A stretch of DNA of 64,000 bases from Paenibacillaceae bacterium GAS479. GTDB taxonomy: Bacteria > Bacillota > Bacilli > Paenibacillales > Paenibacillaceae. Location of the stretch: positions 2,807,501-2,871,500 of the forward strand of contig LT629764.1 in NCBI GenBank assembly GCA_900105225.1, read 5' to 3'. The position numbers and the translations under genes were made by a program. Numbering within the stretch: position 1 is the stretch's first letter; every line of letters begins with the position of its first letter. Shown piece by piece: positions 28,463-36,992 of the stretch. Under the pieces are notes generated by a model. It was not told the DNA's origin. It worked only from the letters and a program-made list of their open reading frames with translations, and did no database searches.

Positions 28463-29320
28463 TCATTGAGCGATTGTTGTTGTGGTACTGTTTTTTGTCC
28501 GGGCAAGACCGTCTTGAACGAGTTTTTTCAGAATCAGCTTCTCCTCCGACGGCAAAAACTCGTTCAGCCGCGCTGCGGCCAGAGGCAGCATCCACTGCTC
28601 CAACTCGCGCGCATCCAACCCGCTGAGATGAAGATAGACCCGCATGTACTGGCGCAGCAGGATGGAGCGGACACTGCTAATCAGCAGTGAAGCGATCAAG
28701 GAGAGATCATCCGGCAAATATGCGGTTCGGAGCAGAAGTACTGTACGTGCCGCATCCGCCGCCGGATGGCCCGAGACGGCTGTCATCCAGTCAATCACCC
28801 AGTGCCTGTCTCCCGAGAGCATCACATTGTCTGGATGGAAATCGCCATGGCATAACTTGTGTCCAGTCGGCAATCGTTCCAGGCAGGCAATGGCCCCTTT
28901 CTTCTCATCGTCGCTGAGCAGAGGGGCAGTGTGAATTTGGCGCTCCAGCAGGTCAAAAAGAGATGGCAACCCGGAGCCGGTACCAGCTCCGGCATCGGTC
29001 TGGTGAACGGAGATATGCAGTTTGGCTAACCGGGAACCGAATTCTCGCGCGCGCCATGGCTGCTTTTGCAGCAGGCGCAGCATCGGTGCGCCGGGTACTC
29101 GCTCATAAACAATGGCCGGCAAGTCCTGCCACTCCGTTAAGCTCACTGTCCGCGGCACAGGCAGTCCGGCGCTGAGCGCGAAGCGAGTGGCGATATGTTC
29201 CTGCTCAGCGGCTGAGCGGGGGATTCCTTCCCTGAACATTTTCAGGATATGGTCAGGACCGTAGTTGTAAATTTGCGCTGTACGGCCATGAGCCTCGACC
29301 GATCCGGGCATTCTTTCCAT
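28463..29320 (-). CDS. Aminoglycoside phosphotransferase-fold kinase
   Basis: 285 residues; CGGAGTGAAGACTCAAG precedes the ATG. The APH/ChoK kinase fold is visible: catalytic loop HGDFHPDNVMLSG and metal-binding VIDWMTAVSGHPAADAARTV, with the Brenner-type H-G-D-x-H-x-x-N and the I-D-W (DFG equivalent). The N-terminal lobe includes KMFREGIPRSAAEQEHIATR. Substrates of such kinases range from aminoglycosides to choline and small metabolites, so antibiotic resistance should not be assumed. The gene is followed by a 62-residue ORF. Confidence 0.9.
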   Translation of the reverse strand: MERMPGSVEAHGRTAQIYNYGPDHILKMFREGIPRSAAEQEHIATRFALSAGLPVPRTVSLTEWQDLPAIVYERVPGAPMLRLLQKQPWRAREFGSRLAKLHISVHQTDAGAGTGSGLPSLFDLLERQIHTAPLLSDDEKKGAIACLERLPTGHKLCHGDFHPDNVMLSGDRHWVIDWMTAVSGHPAADAARTVLLLRTAYLPDDLSLIASLLISSVRSILLRQYMRVYLHLSGLDARELEQWMLPLAAARLNEFLPSEEKLILKKLVQDGLARTKNSTTTTIAQ

Positions 29321-29520
29321 CTTGAGTCTTCACTCCGTTTCCATGTTTCGCAGAAGTCGGATGACCTATTGTCGGATAATTAATTATTGTTCATCTTTGT
29401 TGTTTCATTCATTCTGCAAGCGGTACCAGAAATCCTGCTCAATTCCCAGATAGCGACAGCTAGCGCAAGACCCTCGCCCTGTGGTACGCTCTAACCATTA
29501 GAAGCCGGGAGGTGAGAAAA

Positions 29521-29913
29521 ATGGTTGATTTACATGAGTTGCTGTCTTGGATTTGGTCAATCGGACTTGCCTGTTCGGCTGCCTATTACTATTTGGCCTG
29601 GCTGCATTCCGACGATAGAAAGGCTTACGCGCTGCCGCACGCAGTTGCAGTTGATGCTCCGTCCGAGATCCGGCTCGTCAGCGGCGTTCGTCCAATCGGG
29701 CAGCGGCTCGTTCGTTTATTGAAGCGCAAGGAGTCTCCCGACGATGATACATCCGCCTGTTCTTCCTTTGTCGATGGCCGTTCCGTCATGACAAGGGAGG
29801 ATATTAATGCGACCATTATTTCTGCTTCCACGGCTCGGAAAGACGAGCAAAGCGACGCTCGCTATAGCCGCTATTCTACTACTTACCGGATGCGGTGCTC
29901 AGGGAACAATTGA
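29521..29913 (+). CDS. Small membrane ORF overlapping yidC, candidate MifM-like arrest leader
   Basis: 130 codons from the ATG at 29521 (GGAGGTGAGAAAA upstream); the last 107 nt overlap yidC in another frame. Residues 7-28 form one membrane helix (LLSWIWSIGLACSAAYYYLA) after an acidic N-terminus (MVDLHE) and before Arg33-Lys34, which predicts N-out/C-in. Then comes a soluble stretch, a basic run (RLVRLLKRKE, residues 62-71), then Ser-Pro and three Asp (72-76). B. subtilis MifM has a similar order in its arrest segment: Arg-rich, Ser-Pro, acidic. The codons after that run through the yidC ribosome-binding hairpin and are probably dispensable. Being a plain small membrane protein is the alternative. 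Confidence 0.65.
   Translation: MVDLHELLSWIWSIGLACSAAYYYLAWLHSDDRKAYALPHAVAVDAPSEIRLVSGVRPIGQRLVRLLKRKESPDDDTSACSSFVDGRSVMTREDINATIISASTARKDEQSDARYSRYSTTYRMRCSGNN
29761..29801 (+). promoter_or_regulatory. Hairpin hiding the yidC Shine-Dalgarno
   Basis: TCTTCCTTTGTC (29761-29772) pairs over all 12 positions (two G-U) with GACAAGGGAGGA (29790-29801), which contains the yidC ribosome binding site AGGGAGG. The loop is 17 nt. The 5' arm starts at codon 81 of the upstream ORF, five codons after its acidic cluster, so a ribosome paused there would cover it and free the site. Confidence 0.75.
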
Positions 29914-30682
29914 TTCAGAGACGCCTGGTTTGTTCAACCACTACGTCGTATTTCCGCTAGCCTGGCTGTTAAAAATGCTCGCGGGCGGGCTGCAGGACAA
30001 TTACGGTCTCGCGCTTATTGTGCTTACGCTGCTTGTGCGCCTTGCGCTCATGCCGCTCATGCTGCGGCAATACCGGGGCCAGCAATTAATGAAGGGTAAG
30101 CAGAAGCGGATGCAGCCGGAGTTGGATGAGCTGAAGGCTCGCCATAACGGCAAGAAGCCGGAAGAGCTCCAAAATCAGCAGAAAGAGATGATGGAGCTTT
30201 ACCGCAAGCACGGTTACAATCCGATGGCCATCGGCTGTCTGCCCATGCTCATCCAACTGCCGATTCTTACCGGTCTTTATTATGCGATCCGCATGAGCCC
30301 GGAGCTGTCGAACCATGCATTTCTCTGGTTCCAGCTGGGCCAGCCAGATCTAATCTTGCCCTTCCTGGCGGCAGGTGTGTACTATGTTCAGGCCAAGCTA
30401 TCCCAGCGCGGAGTTGAAATGAACGATATGCAACGCCAAATGAGTTGGATTGTGTATTTATCACCCGTGATGATGGGTATCTTCTCGTTCACGGCCCCGG
30501 CTGCGATGCCGTTGTATTGGGTTGCGGGCGGTGCCATCCTGATCCTGCAGACCCTGCTTGGCCAGCGGCTGTATCAGCATCTTGCAAAGGATGACGGATC
30601 GGCTTCTGTTGAGTTATCCGGAGCAGGAGGGCGTCCAAAGAGCGCCTCGGCGGGCGGCGCAGGTGCGGAAGGCTCGAGTTAG
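29807..30682 (+). CDS. yidC: YidC/Oxa1 membrane protein insertase, lipoprotein form
   Basis: 291 residues; AGGGAGGATATTA precedes the ATG. The signal peptide ends in a lipobox, AIAAILLLTGC. The insertase core follows: NYGLALIVLTLLVRLALMPL with the conserved groove Arg, a coiled cytoplasmic loop (MKGKQKRMQPELDELKARHN), GYNPMAIGCLPMLIQLPILT, and PVMMGIFSFTAPAAMPLYWV. It inserts proteins into the membrane, with or without SecYEG. The main copy in Bacillales sits by rnpA; this one stands apart, like YidC2 (YqjG), so it is probably the inducible paralogue. Translation should be held off by the hairpin upstream. Confidence 0.92.
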   Translation: MRPLFLLPRLGKTSKATLAIAAILLLTGCGAQGTIDSETPGLFNHYVVFPLAWLLKMLAGGLQDNYGLALIVLTLLVRLALMPLMLRQYRGQQLMKGKQKRMQPELDELKARHNGKKPEELQNQQKEMMELYRKHGYNPMAIGCLPMLIQLPILTGLYYAIRMSPELSNHAFLWFQLGQPDLILPFLAAGVYYVQAKLSQRGVEMNDMQRQMSWIVYLSPVMMGIFSFTAPAAMPLYWVAGGAILILQTLLGQRLYQHLAKDDGSASVELSGAGGRPKSASAGGAGAEGSS

Positions 30683-30756
30683 AGTGCGGCAGGTTTATAC
30701 GAGGTAATGACTGGCGTGGGAATTCGGGTCGTTCGTGGCTCGACAATGCATGGAAT

Positions 30757-30812
30757 TAAAGGGGCCACCCCGAGAGCCATCCGTTGGATGACTTAGGGGG
30801 CGGCCCCATAAT
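30757..30812. repeat. Dispersed hairpin repeat, copy 2
   Basis: AAAGGGGCC with GGCCCC, plus an inner CATCC with GGATG, and the same GATGACTTAGGGGG core as copy 1. A mild T-run (ATTTTT) follows, so it may terminate yidC. Confidence 0.8.
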
Positions 30813-30845
30813 TTTTAGGCTGTGCAGTCCAAAAATGGGGCTGAT

Positions 30846-30892
30846 GGCGCTAAATCGTTGTCGAATCTGATGCGATGCGTTTCGTTAGCGCC
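30846..30892. repeat. Intergenic inverted repeat
   Basis: GGCGCTAA (30846-30853) and TTAGCGCC (30885-30892) flank a 31-base AT/GC-mixed loop. No gene lies here; it may be a structured intergenic element. Confidence 0.4.
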
Positions 30893-30953
30893 AGCATGGA
30901 CAACTGGGGAACCCTGAGTTTCCTAGCGTGAAGCAAAGCGATAGGGAGTTTCA

Positions 30954-30995
30954 CAAAAAAACGGAAGGAAGCCGAGCTTGGCTTCCTTCCGTTTT
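30954..30995. terminator. Bidirectional terminator between yidC and the convergent lipoprotein gene
   Basis: AAAACGGAAGGAAGCC and GGCTTCCTTCCGTTTT form a 16-bp perfect stem with a six-base loop, flanked by A- and T-runs. Confidence 0.92.
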
Positions 30996-31076
30996 ACTGT
31001 GGACGCTTAAATGATTTATCGGATTAAAATGCTTACCGCCGAACCAGTGGAATGACTCTCGTCATGTCTAGCTCAT

Positions 31077-31532
31077 TTACACATTGACCTCGATTGGCTC
31101 GTCTACTCCCTTGACCTTTACAAGCATGGACTTAATGTTCTGCGAGCTGCCGAGATTGACGTTTTCGGAATCGAATTCGAAGCTGTCTTCGATCTCGAGA
31201 CGGCCGTTGTTTTCCACGGTTTGTCCCATCTCCTTTCGCAGTGAACGGTCGGGATCATGCAGCAGTAAATTCCCCTTGAGTATAGGCTCAATCCACTCGA
31301 TTTCCATTGCTTCCCCGCTCACATTTTGCAGAACGACCTTATAGCTGAGCTTTTTCCAGTTTTCTTTGCCGGAAACGTCATCTAGTCCTTCGCTCGCCGA
31401 GAGAGACTTCCATCCTCCTGCGACAGGGGATGTGAAATTGCAGCCTGCCAGCAGCAGTACGGACAACACGACAAGCAATGCGGACAGCTTCATGAAAGGG
31501 GAGGCCGTGCTGCCTCTGCGCTTGGTCATCAT
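31077..31532 (-). CDS. Small lipoprotein of unknown function
   Basis: 151 residues. The signal peptide ends at the lipobox LSVLLLAGC (lipidated Cys at about residue 31). The mature part is about 120 residues, beta-rich and acidic, with no recognised domain. Its middle, SYKVVLQNVSGEAMEIEWIE followed by PILKGNLLLHD, resembles the start of FixG/LEA-like beta-sandwich lipoproteins only loosely. GGAG about 10 nt before the tandem ATG start is acceptable. It is a single gene, convergent with yidC. It may be a surface-exposed beta-sandwich that binds a neighbouring protein, but that is a guess. Confidence 0.75.
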   Translation of the reverse strand: MMTKRRGSTASPFMKLSALLVVLSVLLLAGCNFTSPVAGGWKSLSASEGLDDVSGKENWKKLSYKVVLQNVSGEAMEIEWIEPILKGNLLLHDPDRSLRKEMGQTVENNGRLEIEDSFEFDSENVNLGSSQNIKSMLVKVKGVDEPIEVNV

Positions 31533-31693
31533 CGGGCTACAGCTCCTTATCTAGAGAAAATGGGAAATCAAAATTAAACGTTATCCCTAATTGTAAAGGC
31601 CGTTCCAAAGGTGAATCAAAGGACAACCTGTGACAATTGAGAAAGCCGGCCATGGATAAGGCAAAGCTGTGAAGGTGCTGGCTTAATTTTACC

Positions 31694-32464
31694 CTAAATG
31701 GCTCTTACATAGACCCGGCCATCGTGGCGTTCCACCGCTACTGGAGCCTCGAAAAATTCACTGAGCGAATTCGAGGTCAACACCTCGGAAACCGGGCCGC
31801 TGCGGAATGTCTGTCCCCGACGCAAAAGCAGTGCATGTCCAAGTTCCGGGACAATTTCCTCGGTATGGTGGGTGACATAGATGAGAGTAGGCGCATCCGG
31901 CCGTCGGGCCAGTTCGCTGATACTTGCAAGCAGACGCTCGCGCGAGAACAGATCCAATCCATTGCATGGCTCATCCAGAATAAGGATGCGGGGAGAGGCC
32001 ATGAGCGCACGGGCGATGAGCAGCTTCTGTTTCTCCCCTTGGGAGCAGGTGCCGTACTCGCGATCCCACAAATGGATGCAGCCGAGCGAGTCCATCAACT
32101 CGCGAGCGCGTAGCTCGTCCGTCTCTGTTACTTTATCGTATAGCCCGATCGTCGCGTGTTTGCCGCTGATAACGACGATTTGAGCGCTGTCGGTTTTGTA
32201 CAACTTGTCCTGCAGCGAATTGCTGACCCAGCCGATTGACTTGCGCAGCTCGCGCAGGTCCACACCTCCGAAACGCTGTCCAAGTACGGACACAGCTCCT
32301 TCGGTAGGCCATATGTAGCCGCAAATAATGTTCAGCAGCGTCGTTTTTCCGGAGCCATTCAAGCCGAGCAGCGCCCAGTGCTGGCCGGGTTCGACTTTCC
32401 AGTTCACATCATCTAGCAGCGTTAAACTTTCTCTTTTCCAAGTAACATGTTGCAAATCAATCAT
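31694..32464 (-). CDS. Stand-alone ABC ATPase (YlmA-like)
   Basis: 256 residues from the ATG at 32464, which follows GGGGAGGAGAACCATC; the frame extends 80 codons upstream with no start signal. It is a single ATPase domain: Walker A LLGLNGSGKTTLLNIICGYI, signature CSQGEKQKLLIARAL (Cys-Ser for the usual Leu-Ser), Walker B ILILDEPCNGLDLFSRERLL and H-loop YVTHHTEEI. No permease gene is adjacent. It resembles ModF/YlmA-type proteins whose role is unclear. It is divergent from the SLH surface-protein gene. Confidence 0.88.
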   Translation of the reverse strand: MIDLQHVTWKRESLTLLDDVNWKVEPGQHWALLGLNGSGKTTLLNIICGYIWPTEGAVSVLGQRFGGVDLRELRKSIGWVSNSLQDKLYKTDSAQIVVISGKHATIGLYDKVTETDELRARELMDSLGCIHLWDREYGTCSQGEKQKLLIARALMASPRILILDEPCNGLDLFSRERLLASISELARRPDAPTLIYVTHHTEEIVPELGHALLLRRGQTFRSGPVSEVLTSNSLSEFFEAPVAVERHDGRVYVRAI

Positions 32465-32672
32465 GATGGTTCTCCTCCCCAATAAAGGCTTTGGGAACAT
32501 TGTACAGGATTTGGCAGCAGTAGGTTTGTATACAATTTCTTCATAAAACGGTGATTCCGCCTTTACAACCCCTTGATAAGCTGACAAGCAGATACGAATA
32601 GCGGGTGTTCGCGCTCGAACAGCCGCAGCGGGGATACCTCGATGCTGCAGCAGACGACAAGGGGGATATGAT

Positions 32673-35600
32673 ATGAACCGTAGTAAAAAAAGATGGAGCC
32701 GCACGCTCAGTCTGGGTCTGAGCTTGACGACAGCGGTAATGGCGGCGCTGCCAGTGGCCGCTCATGCAGAAGGAACGGCAATTGGGGCCACGGGTGGCAC
32801 AGTTGCGGTTAGTGAGTCGGCGGGTACAGCTTCGCTAGCTGGCGCGGCAACCTCTGTTTCCGAGCAAGTTTACTCCAATACTTTTGGCATGACCAAGATA
32901 GGTGAATATCGCGTCGGAGTGTCGAACGAGGACGGCGGCGTCGCCGAAATCGTCAAGTACAACCGGGACAACGGATTGTTTTATCTAGTGAATGGATCTG
33001 CCAATCCACCCAGCCTGGACATTGTTGCACTGAAGCAGGGACAGATGGAACTTCACGCTAGAATCGATATAAAGGCGCTGGCTCAACAGGAGGACGGCTT
33101 CAAGTTCGGAGATCTCACGAGCGTCGATGTAAATACGGCAGTCAAACGTATATTCGTGGCCGTGCAGTCCGAGGGAACGAATGATGCGGGCCGGATTTTG
33201 GAGCTAGATTATGGGGGTGTACTGGTCAACGTTTATGTCACTGGCGCTCAGCCGGATATGGTGAAGTCGACGCCGGACGGGCAATATGTGCTGACAGCGG
33301 ATGAGGGCGAGCCGAGAGAAGGAGCTGGCGGCATTGATCCGGAAGGCAGCGTGACGCTGGTTGATCGCAATAGCGGCAGCGCAATCCAGGCAAAATTCGA
33401 CGATCCAACTATCATCGCCGACAATGTGCATATCCGCGGTGTTGCTGATGGCAACGGGCAGATCGTTGATACGGGCGGCAAGGATAAAGCACGAACCGAT
33501 TTAGAGCCGGAATACATCGCACTCTCCGCAGATGCGAAAACGGCGTTTGTTACACTTCAAGAGAACAATGCAGTAGCCGTATTTGATATCGAGCAGGGCA
33601 AATTCACCTCTGTGCAGGGACTGGGGCTGAAGGATCTGAGCCTGCCAGCTAATGCGCTGGATCTGAACGCCAAGGATAAAAAATACCAACCTGTCACGGC
33701 CGATGCTTACGGTGTCTATATGCCGGATGGAATCGCGTCTTTCCAAGCGGGCGACCGGACTTATCTCGTTACCGGCAATGAAGGTGATGCCACGGAATGG
33801 CCCCATATGACCAACGTCTCTAAGGTGAAGAATCTGAAAGGGCAACTGAACCCGTCTTCGCCGGCGGCAGCTCTTTTTGGCGGGACGACGGCGTATGATG
33901 ACGTTGAGGCGATGAGCGATTGGGGCAATGAGAGCATTTATATGTACGGTGGGCGCTCTTTCTCGATCTGGGATGCGTCCACGATGAAGCAGGTTTATGA
34001 CAGCGGCAACGCATTCGAGGCGATAACCGCCTTTAAGTTGCCGGACTATTTCAATGCTTCCAACAGCAACAATAAGTTCGATTCACGCAGCACTAAAAAA
34101 GGGCCGGAGCCCGAAGATATCAAAATTGGGCAGGTCGGTGAGCGGACGCTGGCTTTCACCGGTCTGGAACGCATTGGTGGCGTCATGGCGTACGATGTCA
34201 CTTCGCCTGACGATGCCCGCTTCGTGAACTACACGAATACGCGCGACTTCACTGCTGCAGGTGGAGTGAACGCAATGGAGACGGACTCTGCGCCGGAGGG
34301 GCTGGATTTCATCTCAGCGACGGATAGCCCAACCGGGCAGCCACTGCTGCTGGTAGCTTATGAGGTCAGCGGCACAGTTGGCCTGTTGCAGCTGGACACA
34401 ACGCATGTGGAGCTGGATCGCAAAGAGCTGCTGCTGACAGAGGGCGGGCCCGCAGTGAAGCTGAATGCGGCTGTGACACCGGGCTCGTCTACAGTTGTGT
34501 CTGTTACGTACACATCCAGTCAGCCGGATATCGCTTCCGTTGATGCGAACGGGCTGGTTACGCCGCACAAAGCGGGACGGACTACCATCCGGGCGGTTAG
34601 CTCCGACGGCTACGGCGTAAGCGAGGCAACCGTTACCGTGCTGGAGGCGGATAAGCCGAGCACGCCTCCGACAGCTTCGCCGAGCGTGCAACCAACGGCA
34701 ACGCCTGCACCTACCGCGACGCCTACTCCAAACGAGCCTTACATTCCAGGACCTACGGCTACTCCAAGCGTGACGCCGACACCAACACCGACCGTGTTGC
34801 CAATGCAGGTATCTGTGACGAATGGCCTCGCAGTTGGCGTGCTCAAGTTTGCAGCGCAGCCGGAAAGCGGAATTTTTAGCGCCCAGCTCGGTCTTAACCA
34901 AGCTGTACAAGCGGTAGAAGCTCTGAAGGCTGCCAATGCAAGCCGTCGTATGCTGGAACTTCAGCCCACTGCTCCGTCGGATGCCGCTGCCCTTAAGCTC
35001 CAGCTGTCCCATGAGGCCGCTGCCAAGCTGGCGGACACCGATCTGGAAGAGCTCAGGTTAAGCACCGGACTGGCCTCCGTACAGTGGAGCGGCGAAGCTT
35101 TCCGCGCGGCTGTTAAAGCGGCAGCAGGCCAGTCGATCGGCCTGAGCATCGAGCGGGCAGGCGGAGTGAGTGGAACTAGCTTCACAGTTAGCCTCACAGC
35201 TGGGGACACCGTATTGAAGGGGAACGCGACGGGATCAATTCGCCTATCCGTCCCATATGCAGCTGCAACAAATGAGGCTGCACATCCGGAAGCGCTCGTG
35301 GCGCTGAACGCGGATGGCTCCCCGTTCATTCGCAGCCTGTACCGCGATGGAGGGCTTATTTTGGAAGGCGCAGGCTCCGGCAGCTACCGAATCGCCAATG
35401 TCCCCATATTCTATGGAGATACGGCAGGCAAGTTCATGGAAGCGCCGGTGAGCTTCCTTGCCGCCCGCAGCATTATCAAGGGCATGTCTGCTGATGCGTT
35501 CTTGCCTCAATTGCAGCTGACCCGTGCTGATCTCGCCGTATTATTGAGCCGGATTGCAGGTCATAATGCGACATCTGCTGGAGATCAAGCGGCCGGATTC

Positions 35601-35978
35601 AAGGATGTGCCGGCGACAGCCTACTACGCTTCGGCCGTGGCCTGGGCTGCTTCCGAAGGTATAACCGGCGGCACGGGGAGCGACAAGTTCTCGCCGCTCG
35701 CTCCAATTACCCGCGAACAACTTGCCGCGATGCTCGTCCGCTTCGCTGGCACAGCCGGTTGGAAGCTGGAGCAAACCCAGCCGATAGCTGCGTTTGCCGA
35801 TGAAGCGGCCATCTCAGCGTACGCTAGGGATGGGGTAGCTGCCCTGCAGCAAGCAGGAATCATCGGAGGCCGTCCGGCTGCAGATGGTTCCACTGTCTTC
35901 GCTCCGCAGGCTGCCGCTACTAGAGGCGAGGCTGCCGCCATGCTGGCGGCGTTCGTCCAGGCATCTATCATCCGCTAG
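32673..35978 (+). CDS. SLH-anchored surface protein with a choice-of-anchor I propeller and a Big2 domain
   Basis: 1101 residues; AAGGGGGATATGAT precedes the ATG. The signal peptide ends near VAAHAEG. Residues about 70-570 form a beta-propeller of the choice-of-anchor I/alkaline-phosphatase-like surface group: AEIVKYNRDNGLFYLVNGSA, TSPDDARFVNYTNTRDF and GPEPEDIKIGQVGERTLAFT. Residues about 595-655 are a bacterial Ig Big2 domain (VSVTYTSSQPDIASVDANGL). A Pro/Thr linker, a helix-rich segment, and then three S-layer homology repeats (about 925-1095) bind it to the cell-wall polymer; the middle one is VAWAASEGITGGTGSDKFSP. Its likely place is the cell surface, possibly as a hydrolase or adhesin; no catalytic motif was identified. 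It has its own terminator. Confidence 0.9.
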   Translation: MNRSKKRWSRTLSLGLSLTTAVMAALPVAAHAEGTAIGATGGTVAVSESAGTASLAGAATSVSEQVYSNTFGMTKIGEYRVGVSNEDGGVAEIVKYNRDNGLFYLVNGSANPPSLDIVALKQGQMELHARIDIKALAQQEDGFKFGDLTSVDVNTAVKRIFVAVQSEGTNDAGRILELDYGGVLVNVYVTGAQPDMVKSTPDGQYVLTADEGEPREGAGGIDPEGSVTLVDRNSGSAIQAKFDDPTIIADNVHIRGVADGNGQIVDTGGKDKARTDLEPEYIALSADAKTAFVTLQENNAVAVFDIEQGKFTSVQGLGLKDLSLPANALDLNAKDKKYQPVTADAYGVYMPDGIASFQAGDRTYLVTGNEGDATEWPHMTNVSKVKNLKGQLNPSSPAAALFGGTTAYDDVEAMSDWGNESIYMYGGRSFSIWDASTMKQVYDSGNAFEAITAFKLPDYFNASNSNNKFDSRSTKKGPEPEDIKIGQVGERTLAFTGLERIGGVMAYDVTSPDDARFVNYTNTRDFTAAGGVNAMETDSAPEGLDFISATDSPTGQPLLLVAYEVSGTVGLLQLDTTHVELDRKELLLTEGGPAVKLNAAVTPGSSTVVSVTYTSSQPDIASVDANGLVTPHKAGRTTIRAVSSDGYGVSEATVTVLEADKPSTPPTASPSVQPTATPAPTATPTPNEPYIPGPTATPSVTPTPTPTVLPMQVSVTNGLAVGVLKFAAQPESGIFSAQLGLNQAVQAVEALKAANASRRMLELQPTAPSDAAALKLQLSHEAAAKLADTDLEELRLSTGLASVQWSGEAFRAAVKAAAGQSIGLSIERAGGVSGTSFTVSLTAGDTVLKGNATGSIRLSVPYAAATNEAAHPEALVALNADGSPFIRSLYRDGGLILEGAGSGSYRIANVPIFYGDTAGKFMEAPVSFLAARSIIKGMSADAFLPQLQLTRADLAVLLSRIAGHNATSAGDQAAGFKDVPATAYYASAVAWAASEGITGGTGSDKFSPLAPITREQLAAMLVRFAGTAGWKLEQTQPIAAFADEAAISAYARDGVAALQQAGIIGGRPAADGSTVFAPQAAATRGEAAAMLAAFVQASIIR

Positions 35979-36000
35979 GGATAGGGAGTCTTTTGTAGGC

Positions 36001-36047
36001 AACAAACAGCCTGCATACGCGGAGTTCCGCGCATGCAGGCTGTTTGT
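36001..36047 (+). terminator. Terminator of the SLH protein gene
   Basis: AACAAACAGCCTGCAT and ATGCAGGCTGTTTGT form a long stem with an inner CGCG pair, followed by T-rich sequence. Confidence 0.88.
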
Positions 36048-36073
36048 CATGATAGAGAGGAGTTTCGGCCCTA

Positions 36074-36883
36074 TTATGTAGGCTCAGTTTTCATCCGCAG
36101 CAAAAACTGGTTCATCAGCAGCGGCAACGAAACGAGAATCGGAGGATCGTCAGGACTCGGTTCATGCAGCAAGGTATGCAGGTAAGGAACTGGCTCTCCA
36201 GGGCGCACTACAATCGGGGTTCGCCACCGTGTGCGAAGCGTCGCCTGTGGCAACAGCATATCCATTGCGCCCATGCTCCAGGATAGAGTTGTACCCATAA
36301 AATAATAGGTGCCGGGCTGCACACTGGAGAAGCGGAAGGTTCCCGGCTTCGGCAACAGCGTTCCATGAATGGGCAGACCCTCTGGAATGGGCTTGGCAAA
36401 CAAACCGATGAGCACGAAGCCGTCAAACGGGACGACCGGTTCCACCTCGCCGCAAACTTGGGCCAAGGCCAGATGGGAGCCCCCTCCGGGCTTGGAGGCA
36501 GGCCCCTCCGGCTCGTCCCAGGTTTGGAGGCTGCGGAGCTCAAGTAAATGCCGATTCGTTTCCTGTCTGGACTGCCTGAATTCCGAGGGCGTAACGCCTA
36601 CACATTTGGTGAAACGGGTCGTGAACGTACCTAGACTTTGCTGGCCAATCTCTAGGCTGATATCACGGATGCTGTAATCCGTCTTGAGCAGCAGATCCTT
36701 CGCCCGGCTGAGCCGCAAAGAGGATACATAATAGAGCGGCGACAACCCTGTTCTCTCCTTGAAAAGTCGAATGAAATGGGAAGGGCTGTACGATATGTGC
36801 TTCGCCAGCTGCTCAAGCGGCATAGGGTCGAACAGGTGTCGGTGAATATAGCCAATGACTTGGTCCATTTCCGTCCTCGGCAC
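36074..36883 (-). CDS. AraC-family transcriptional regulator with N-terminal DNA-binding domain
   Basis: 269 residues with a GTG start at 36883 and AGGAGG six nt before it. The DNA-binding domain is N-terminal: LEQLAKHISYSPSHFIRLFK then ERTGLSPLYYVSSLRLSRAK and TTRFTKCVGVTPSEFRQSRQ. This is the reverse of the usual AraC order, as in MarA/Rob-like or Paenibacillus YesN-type regulators. The C-terminal 150 residues (VVPFDGFVLIGLFAKPIPEG) form a beta-rich domain that I cannot name, possibly ligand binding. It follows the lhr-like gene on the same strand by about 110 nt. Confidence 0.88.
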   Translation of the reverse strand: MPRTEMDQVIGYIHRHLFDPMPLEQLAKHISYSPSHFIRLFKERTGLSPLYYVSSLRLSRAKDLLLKTDYSIRDISLEIGQQSLGTFTTRFTKCVGVTPSEFRQSRQETNRHLLELRSLQTWDEPEGPASKPGGGSHLALAQVCGEVEPVVPFDGFVLIGLFAKPIPEGLPIHGTLLPKPGTFRFSSVQPGTYYFMGTTLSWSMGAMDMLLPQATLRTRWRTPIVVRPGEPVPYLHTLLHEPSPDDPPILVSLPLLMNQFLLRMKTEPT

Positions 36884-36992
36884 CAGGAACCTCCTCTTGC
36901 TCCAAGAAGCGCTGCGGGAGCAACGTAATAGAACATTTGTTCTTATTATAACAGAGTTAAATGTACTTGGGAAGCTTGGATTTTATCGGATG

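Noticed and set aside
29525-29722. A 65-codon frame within the yidC leader ORF.
   Set aside because: No start signal; it is a different frame of the membrane ORF that has a good ribosome binding site.
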